Source of the DNA: UBA6109 sp035366835
Lineage (GTDB): Bacteria > Desulfobacterota > Syntrophia > Syntrophales > UBA6109
Assembly (NCBI GenBank): GCA_035366835.1
Contig: DAOSIS010000017.1
Coordinates: 1-64,000 of the forward strand
Direction: 5' to 3'
DNA length: 64,000 bases
Under the pieces are notes generated by a model. That model was not told the origin of the DNA, did not search any database, and saw nothing but the letters and a program-made list of their open reading frames with translations. Position numbers and translations under genes: made by a program. Positions 58,312 to 64,000 of this stretch are shown piece by piece (position 1 is the first letter of the stretch; each line of letters starts with the position of its first letter).

Positions 58312-59856
58312 ATGAAAAAGAGTGAAGAGTATAACCTTGTTGCGAAATGTCTGCTGCCATCTGCACGTAAGTATCCGGATTCCGTGGCCATTGTATTCGA
58401 GGGGCAGGAATTTGGCTACCGCGATGTTTTGGAGGAAGTGAGCCGGTACATCGCCATGCTCAAGAAATTGGGCATCCAGCGCGGAGAGGTCGTGGCGTTC
58501 CTGATGACGAATCGGCCCGAATTCGCATTTTCCTACCTTGCCGTCGCCAGCATGGGGGCCGTCGCTTTGCCCATTGACCCTTCCTACAAGCCCAATGAAG
58601 TCACCTTCAGGATCAAGGACTCATCCACGGTGGCCGTCATCGGCAATGAGCAGCCATTGCAGCGTGTTTACGCGGTGAAGGATACCCTGCGCACCGTCAG
58701 ACACTATATCCTGGCGGGTCCCGAATCAGCCGCCACGGCCCTCCCCAAGGACGTCGTGCGAGTCAAGGACATGAAGGAAGGGGACGGAAAGGTCGAACCA
58801 TGTGCGGTTCTTCCTGACGATACGGCCCATATCCTCTATACTTCCGGTACTACGGGGGTTCCAAAGGGGGCCATGATCACTCATCAGAATCTCTATACCA
58901 ATGCGGAAGCGTGCGTCAAAAACGCGAGTTATGTCCATGAGGACAGAGTGGTTTGCGTGCTGCCCCTGTTCCATTGTTTCGGCTTGCTGCAGACCCTGTT
59001 CGGTCCTTTCTTCGTCGGAGCGACCGTTCTGCTGGTTGAAAGGTTCTCTGCCAAGACAGTCCTTGAGATCATCAGCAAGTACAAAGCGACTGTCATGCAG
59101 GGTGTTCCGACGTTTTACATCATGATGCTGAATCTGCCGGAATTGAAGTCTTACGACATCACAAGCCTGCGCTTCTGCCTTTCCGGGGGCGCCTCGACAG
59201 CCGTGGAGATTCTCGAACGCTGGAAGCAGGCAACGGGCGGCACGGTGCTTCAGGATGGTTACGGCCTGTCCGAAGCCACGGCCCTTGTTTGTTGCACGCC
59301 CAAGGAGTTCCCGCGCAAACCCGGTTCCCTCGGCCGTCCTTCTTACCGTACGGAAGTGCGCGTGGTCAATGAGGAAGGAAAGGATGTTCCGCAGGGGACA
59401 GTGGGAGAATTGATCACGCGTGGCCCGCTCGTGATGAAAGGGTATTTGAACGATCCTTCGAGAACCGCCGAGGCCATTCGTGACGGCTGGCTGCATTCGG
59501 GTGACCTTGTCTATGCCGATCTGGACGGCGACCTCTTTCTTGTCGGACGCAAGAAAGAAATCATCTTTCGCGGCGGTGCCAACGTCTATCCCCGGGAAGT
59601 GGAAGAGGCTTTGTACAAGAATCCCAAGGTGGCCGAAACCGCAGTCATCGGAGTACCGGATGAACTTTTCGGAGAGAAAGTGAAGGCATTCATTGTTCTC
59701 AGGAGCGGGGTCACGGCCACGGAAGAAGAAATCAAAGAATTCTGCTCACAATACCTCGCCAAGTACAAGACGCCGGAATATGTGGAATTCATTTCCGAAA
59801 TGCCTAAGACCACCACCGGGAAAATAAGGAAAGTAGCGCTCAAAGAAAAAAATTGA
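58312..59856 (+). CDS. AMP-forming acyl-CoA synthetase (ANL superfamily)
   Basis: A 514-residue acyl-CoA ligase. P-loop-like LYTSGTTGVPKGAM, DGYGLSEAT, HSGDLVYADLDGDLF and the C-terminal TTTGKIRKVALK with the adenylation Lys are all intact. It activates a carboxylic acid with ATP to acyl-CoA, AMP and PPi. ATG 58312 follows AAAGGAGGGGAG. The operon thus carries two chemically different activation enzymes. Substrate class (fatty, branched, cyclic or aromatic acid) is not readable. Confidence 0.94.
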   Translation: MKKSEEYNLVAKCLLPSARKYPDSVAIVFEGQEFGYRDVLEEVSRYIAMLKKLGIQRGEVVAFLMTNRPEFAFSYLAVASMGAVALPIDPSYKPNEVTFRIKDSSTVAVIGNEQPLQRVYAVKDTLRTVRHYILAGPESAATALPKDVVRVKDMKEGDGKVEPCAVLPDDTAHILYTSGTTGVPKGAMITHQNLYTNAEACVKNASYVHEDRVVCVLPLFHCFGLLQTLFGPFFVGATVLLVERFSAKTVLEIISKYKATVMQGVPTFYIMMLNLPELKSYDITSLRFCLSGGASTAVEILERWKQATGGTVLQDGYGLSEATALVCCTPKEFPRKPGSLGRPSYRTEVRVVNEEGKDVPQGTVGELITRGPLVMKGYLNDPSRTAEAIRDGWLHSGDLVYADLDGDLFLVGRKKEIIFRGGANVYPREVEEALYKNPKVAETAVIGVPDELFGEKVKAFIVLRSGVTATEEEIKEFCSQYLAKYKTPEYVEFISEMPKTTTGKIRKVALKEKN

Positions 59857-59870
59857 ATGGGGGTAGAGAG

Positions 59871-61031
59871 ATGTCATTTCCATTAACAGAAGAACAAGCG
59901 TTGATCCGCGATACGGTCATCAAATTTGCCAAGGACAAGGTAGCGCCGTTGGCTGAGCACCTGGACAAGACGGGAGAGTTTCCTCACGAATGCACCACCA
60001 TGATGAAGGAGATGGGATTGATGGGCCTGACCATTCCGGAAGAGTACGGTGGTCAGCATGCAGGCGATGTGGCTGTCTGCCTGGTCATGGAAGAACTCTC
60101 CAAAGTCTGTCTGTCGACAGCCGGTACCCTGGCCACCCACTTCTTGGCCACCGAGCCGATGCTCATCTCCGGGTCGGAAGAGCAGAAGAAGCGTTACCTC
60201 CCGGATATGGCTAGCGGGGCCAAGCTCGCCGCTTTTGCGTTGACGGAGCCGAACGCCGGATCCGATGTCAGCGGGGTACGGACGAATGCCGTGAGAGACG
60301 GTGACATTTTCATTTTGAATGGGTGCAAGTGCTTCATATCCAACGGAGGAGAAGCCGATATTTATACCGTTTTCGCCAAGTCGACCAATGCAGAAGGCAA
60401 GAGCGGCCTTTCCGCTTTCATCGTGGAGAAGGGTACCCCCGGCTTCGAGTTCGGCAAGAAAGAAGACAAGATGGGCATGAGGGGATCCGCCACCCGCGAG
60501 CTGATCTTCACGGACTGCCGCATTCCGGCCGCCAACTTGCTGGGGCAGGAGACCAAGGCTTTCAAGGTCGTCATGCAGACCCTGGATCATACGCGTTACA
60601 TCGTCGGCTCCCAGGCTATCGGAGTTGCCCGCGGTGCCTTCGACGCCGCCGTGTCGTACGCCAAGCAAAGGGTTCAGTTCGGCAAGCCGATCATCAGCAA
60701 TCAGGCGATTCAGTTCATGCTGGCCGAAATGGCGACGGACATCTACTCCGCCAGGCTCACGGTGTACGAAGTCGCCCGGGAGCGTGAGAACGGCGGGAAA
60801 CTTTACAGTGCGAAATCCGCCATGTCCAAGCTGCTTTCCAGTGAGATGGTGGGCAGGGTGGTCGATCAGGCCCTGCAGATTCACGGTGGCTACGGCTACA
60901 TGAAGGATTATGCGATCGAGCGCTATTATCGCGACGCGCGAATCCTGCGGATCTATGAGGGGACTTCGGAAATCCAGAAAATGGTTATCGCAGCCGAGAT
61001 TGTCAACGGGAGGGGTGAAGTATGGTGGTAG
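59871..61031 (+). CDS. Acyl-CoA dehydrogenase
   Basis: A 386-residue FAD enzyme. FALTEPNAGSD and CFISNGGEAD (FAD/substrate contacts), and the catalytic Glu in RIYEGTSEIQKM as in short- and medium-chain dehydrogenases. It introduces the 2,3 double bond and passes electrons to ETF, which is not encoded here. The stop is 10 bases into the next gene, so they are co-translated. ATG 59871. Confidence 0.95.
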   Translation: MSFPLTEEQALIRDTVIKFAKDKVAPLAEHLDKTGEFPHECTTMMKEMGLMGLTIPEEYGGQHAGDVAVCLVMEELSKVCLSTAGTLATHFLATEPMLISGSEEQKKRYLPDMASGAKLAAFALTEPNAGSDVSGVRTNAVRDGDIFILNGCKCFISNGGEADIYTVFAKSTNAEGKSGLSAFIVEKGTPGFEFGKKEDKMGMRGSATRELIFTDCRIPAANLLGQETKAFKVVMQTLDHTRYIVGSQAIGVARGAFDAAVSYAKQRVQFGKPIISNQAIQFMLAEMATDIYSARLTVYEVARERENGGKLYSAKSAMSKLLSSEMVGRVVDQALQIHGGYGYMKDYAIERYYRDARILRIYEGTSEIQKMVIAAEIVNGRGEVWW

Positions 61032-61825
61032 GCAAGAAAGTCGGTATTGTCGGCGTCGGCACCATTGGTGTGGGTGTCGCGAAGGTCTGTGCGGCCGGCG
61101 GTCATGAGGTTACGCTCTTTGATCTGGTCCCTGAAAAAGCCCTGAAGGTTGCCGATGAGATATCTGCCGCCGGGAGCCCGGAGCGGGCAAGGGTCGCCAA
61201 GAGTCTGAAGGCTCTGGCAAACTGCGACATCATTCTCGAAGCCCTTCCAGAAGACCTGACGGCCAAAGTCGAGCTGTTCCGGGAACTCGTCCACAAGGGC
61301 TGCAAACCGTCGTTCTGGGCTACGGCGACCTCATCCCTTTCCGTCAACGGCATGGCCAGAGATGCGGAATTGAAGGTCTCCCTGATCAGGATGCATTTCC
61401 TGAATCCGCCGGACAAGATGAAACTGGTGGAGGTCACGTACAGCGCTGGCACGGATCCCAAGACGGCGGATGCGGCAAAGGAATTCCTCGCGTCCCTCGG
61501 GAAGTCCGCGGTCACGTCCACGGGGAAGTCCGGGTTGATTGCCTATTACCTGTATGTCCCGTTTCTCAACGACGCGATCCGGATCTACGAAAAGGGGCTT
61601 GCGTCCGCTGAGGATATCGACAAGGGCTGCTGTCTTGGCCTCGGCTATCCGGTTGGGCCGCTGCATTACCTGGACGCCATGGGATTGGATGCCTTTCTGC
61701 AAATCACCTCCAATCTCTACGAACAGTACAAGGACCAGGGCTTTGCCAGTCCTCACTTGCTGCAGCAGAAGGTTGAGGCTGGAGAGCTAGGCTGCAAGAC
61801 GGGGAAGGGCTTCTTTGCCTATTGA
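61022..61825 (+). CDS. 3-hydroxyacyl-CoA dehydrogenase, first copy (divergent)
   Basis: A 267-residue protein. NAD loop GIVGVGTIGVGVA; the catalytic His lies in RMHFLNPPDKMKLVEV, which replaces the common HFFNPVPLMKLVE. C-terminal domain FLNDAIRIYEKG ... DKGCCLGLGYPVGPLHYLD. It is related to 3-hydroxybutyryl-CoA dehydrogenase but differs enough from its neighbour to suggest another substrate. ATG 61022 follows GGGAGGGGTGAAG. Confidence 0.88.
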   Translation: MVVGKKVGIVGVGTIGVGVAKVCAAGGHEVTLFDLVPEKALKVADEISAAGSPERARVAKSLKALANCDIILEALPEDLTAKVELFRELVHKGCKPSFWATATSSLSVNGMARDAELKVSLIRMHFLNPPDKMKLVEVTYSAGTDPKTADAAKEFLASLGKSAVTSTGKSGLIAYYLYVPFLNDAIRIYEKGLASAEDIDKGCCLGLGYPVGPLHYLDAMGLDAFLQITSNLYEQYKDQGFASPHLLQQKVEAGELGCKTGKGFFAY

Positions 61826-61841
61826 GAGGGAGGTAGAGGTT

Positions 61842-62684
61842 ATGAAGGTTGTAGGAGTTGTAGGCGGTGGGACGATGGGGTCCGGTATCGCCCAGGTCAG
61901 CGCAGCCGCCGGTTTTCAGGTTCATCTTCTCGATATCAACGAACAGTTTGTCAAGCAGGGCATCGGCCGCATTGAGTCCTTCCTGAAAAAGGGTGTGGCG
62001 CGCGGCAAAGTGACGGAAGCCAAGATGCAGGAAATTCTGTCGCGCGTCCACGGGACGACCAGCATGGCTGACCTGTCCGAATCCGATATCGTCGTCGAGG
62101 CGGTCTTCGAGCAGCTTGAACTCAAGAAGAAGACGCATGGCGAGCTGGACAAGGTGGTCAAGCCCGGATGCATTCTGGCCACCAATACCTCGTGCCTGTC
62201 GGTCACGGAAATCGCGGCTGCCACATCCAGGCCGGGGAAGGTGATCGGTTTGCACTTCTTCAATCCCGTGCCTCTCATGAGGCTGGTGGAAGTCATCACG
62301 GCGCTGCAGACGGAAGAAAAGACGGTCCAGGATGCCACGGCCTTCTGTCATGCCATCGGCAAGCAGACGGTCAGGGTGAAGGATTTTCCCGGTTTCCTGG
62401 TGAATCATCTGCTCATCCCCTTCATCAACCGCTCGATTGACGTGCTGGACCATGGATGGGCAACCCGGGACGAAATCGATGCGGCGGCGAAACTCGGTCT
62501 GGGGCACCCCATGGGCCCGCTCGAGCTGATAGACTTCGACGGCCTGGACGTCCATCACATGACCCACGAGGCAATGTATACACAGACGAAAGATCCGAAA
62601 TTTGCCCCTCCGACCTTGCTGACGCACATGTTCAAGGCGGGCCGCTTCGGCAAGAAGTCCGGAAAGGGTTTCTACGAGTATTAA
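61842..62684 (+). CDS. 3-hydroxybutyryl-CoA dehydrogenase, second copy
   Basis: A 280-residue enzyme with typical family sequence: VVGGGTMGSGIAQVSA, HFFNPVPLMRLVEVI with the catalytic His, and DFPGFLVNHLLIPFINRS. It oxidises (S)-3-hydroxyacyl-CoA with NAD+. ATG 61842 follows GAGGGAGGTAGAGG. It is 16 bases after the first copy. Confidence 0.95.
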   Translation: MKVVGVVGGGTMGSGIAQVSAAAGFQVHLLDINEQFVKQGIGRIESFLKKGVARGKVTEAKMQEILSRVHGTTSMADLSESDIVVEAVFEQLELKKKTHGELDKVVKPGCILATNTSCLSVTEIAAATSRPGKVIGLHFFNPVPLMRLVEVITALQTEEKTVQDATAFCHAIGKQTVRVKDFPGFLVNHLLIPFINRSIDVLDHGWATRDEIDAAAKLGLGHPMGPLELIDFDGLDVHHMTHEAMYTQTKDPKFAPPTLLTHMFKAGRFGKKSGKGFYEY

Positions 62685-62904
62685 GGCTGTAAGGCGGCAT
62701 AAGCGGACCTGCCGCCGGACGCGAACGGTGGGACGGAACTGACGGAGAAATGGCCGCGGTATCAAGTCAGAAAGGATAGGACTTCGACTTCCGTGCCGCT
62801 GTCTGAATGTTCCCATCAAAGGAGGGGAGGGGGTCAGGTTCGCGAGAACCAGAATGAAGCAAAGCGGGTTGTTCCAAGCGCGTCGAAAGGAGGAGGTGTC
62901 GATC

Positions 62905-63363
62905 ATGTACAAGAAAGTTCTTGTCCCATTGGATGGGTCACAGCTTGCGGAGTGTGTTCTCGACCACGTTGTCACGAACGCCCGATCGGGCAACATCGGG
63001 GAAGTGGTCCTTCTCGGCGTCGTGGACATAACACGCGGCTGGTTCAAAGAGAATCCAGCCAGCGCCAAGGCCTTCGATGCGGCCCAGAGGGAAGCCACCC
63101 AGGAAACCAAAAACTATCTCGCCAGTGCAAAGGCGCGGCTGGCGAAACAAGGCATCTCCAAGGTGTCAGTGGAGATCATGGAGGGAAGGCCTGCTGATCT
63201 CATCAGCGACATGGCGACCCAAATTGGCGCCGAGTTGATCATCATGGCGACGCACGGGAGGACAGGCGTCACCAAATGGCAGTTGGGCAGCGTGTCGGAC
63301 CGCGTCCTCCATTCTTCCAAGGTTCCCGTCCTGATCGTTCGGCCGGAGAGCTGTAAGATGTGA
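62905..63363 (+). CDS. Universal stress protein (UspA family)
   Basis: A 152-residue cytosolic protein: KKVLVPLDGSQLAE at the start and the ATP-binding GxxGxnGS-like end, MATHGRTGVTKWQLGSVSDRV. USPs of this type bind ATP and are often co-encoded with transporters. ATG 62905 follows AAAGGAGGAGGTG. It lies between the beta-oxidation genes and a transporter gene. Confidence 0.92.
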   Translation: MYKKVLVPLDGSQLAECVLDHVVTNARSGNIGEVVLLGVVDITRGWFKENPASAKAFDAAQREATQETKNYLASAKARLAKQGISKVSVEIMEGRPADLISDMATQIGAELIIMATHGRTGVTKWQLGSVSDRVLHSSKVPVLIVRPESCKM

Positions 63364-63456
63364 GGTTTTCCCGAACAAGAGGAATTTTGATTGACCACAC
63401 GTAAATGAAAACGTGCTTATGCAAAAAAATAAATTTGGAGGGGGGGAAAATAAATA

Positions 63457-64000
63457 ATGGAGAAAGCAGATGCATTGGACGCCGGGAAAGTCATCGAAAA
63501 TGCTAGCAAAATTGTCATTGAGGAGGATAGGGTAGCCGCCTTTCACAAAAGTAAAAGTAAATTCCTCAATGTATTCAGCGGTTGGTTGGGATGGGTGTTC
63601 GAAAGCTGGGACCTCGTGGTGCTTGCGCTGGCCATTCCGCTTCTGATGAAAGCCTGGGGTATGACGCTTGCGGAAGCCGGATTGCTTTCTACTGCAACCT
63701 TGGGTGGTATGGCCATCGGCGCCTATTCGTGGGGCATCATTTCTGACAAGTGGGGCAGAAAGAAGACATTGGTATTCTGCCTGGCGGCTTTTGGAATTCT
63801 TACCATGTTGTGCGCGTTCGTATCCACTTGGTTCCAGCTGATGGTCCTCAGGGTCGTGACAGGATTCGCGCTCGGCGGCGAGTGGGCCATCGGAGCCGCC
63901 CTGGTTTCCGAGTCATTCCCGACGAACCAGCGGGCCATGGCGAACTCGATCGTCGGCTGGGGATGGCCGTTCGGTTTCTTCGGTGCGCTTGGCGTGCAGT
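63457..64000 (+). CDS. MFS transporter, N-terminal part (runs off the window)
   Basis: The open frame from ATG 63457 continues past the window end; about 181 residues are visible. After a charged 45-residue N-terminus comes helix 1 (GWVFESWDLVVLALAIP), with the Asp of aromatic-acid/proton symporters. The loop 2-3 motif GIISDKWGRKK is present. Helix 4 has RVVTGFALGGEWAIGAALVSE, typical of sugar/acid symporters. It may import the acid activated by this operon. ATG follows TTGGAGGGGGG. Confidence 0.88.
   Translation, partial: MEKADALDAGKVIENASKIVIEEDRVAAFHKSKSKFLNVFSGWLGWVFESWDLVVLALAIPLLMKAWGMTLAEAGLLSTATLGGMAIGAYSWGIISDKWGRKKTLVFCLAAFGILTMLCAFVSTWFQLMVLRVVTGFALGGEWAIGAALVSESFPTNQRAMANSIVGWGWPFGFFGALGVQ

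Overview
The window is a high-GC bacterial chromosome segment. It most resembles an anaerobic, fatty- or aromatic-acid-oxidising member of the Desulfobacterota, near Syntrophales. That placement is an inference from gene content: several ADP-forming acyl-CoA synthetases, a beta-oxidation operon, a reverse rubrerythrin, and the linked order rpmF-fab-rpiB-glyA-nrdR-rib-nusB-leuS-lptE. No 16S gene is present to confirm it. A cbb3-type oxidase operon shows that the organism can also deal with oxygen.

Layout. 0-5 kb holds miscellaneous enzymes (aldo/keto reductase, methyltransferase, metallo-beta-lactamase-fold hydrolase, membrane protein, M28 peptidase). 5.2-9.6 kb carries three NDP-forming acyl-CoA synthetase genes. 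9.7-23.8 kb is housekeeping: rpsT on +, and on - one long run from DUF177/rpmF through fatty acid synthesis (fabD, fabG, acpP, fabF), rpiB, glyA, dCMP deaminase, nrdR, riboflavin genes, nusB, leuS and lptE. plsX-fabH and ribD are missing from their usual places. gltX and tRNA-Glu(CUC) follow.

At 25.47-31.66 kb a 6.2 kb integrated element sits in the 3' end of tRNA-Glu, bounded by a 47-bp direct repeat. It has cut the tRNA off from its terminator, which now lies right of the distal repeat. It carries a tyrosine integrase broken by a frameshift, an excisionase-like HTH protein, an HUH rolling-circle Rep next to a strong inverted repeat, a ribbon-helix-helix protein, and an AbrB/RelE-type toxin-antitoxin pair. 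Between these lies what I read as a small integron-cassette array with no integron integrase (a CALIN): three minus-strand cassettes separated by attC-like palindromes. Two cassettes show the signature that the start of the cassette is complementary to the R'' box of its own attC. One cassette encodes a class III nucleotide-cyclase-like protein. This is the most interesting part of the window.

31.8-39.9 kb holds signalling and redox genes: PAS/HD-GYP protein, SixA-like phosphatase, an HExxH lipoprotein, an Rrf2 regulator with its reverse rubrerythrin and similar operator-like repeats in front of both, a CDGSH iron-sulfur gene interrupted by an in-frame TAG, a TMEM175-like channel, and tRNA-Gln(CUG). 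40.2-49.9 kb (minus) is a cbb3 oxidase operon: ccoN, a ccoO fused to two extra c-type haem domains, ccoS, a cupredoxin-like protein, a Tat-exported metallophosphoesterase, cytochromes, fixH, a SafE-like protein and the copper ATPase ccoI. There is no separate ccoP. M48 peptidase and glnS follow. After a 1.1-kb AT-rich gap, 54.1-64.0 kb (plus) is a catabolic operon: thiolase, ADP-forming acyl-CoA synthetase, enoyl-CoA hydratase, AMP-forming acyl-CoA ligase, acyl-CoA dehydrogenase, two 3-hydroxyacyl-CoA dehydrogenases, a universal stress protein and a truncated MFS transporter. Together they would import and activate an acid and oxidise it to acetyl-CoA.
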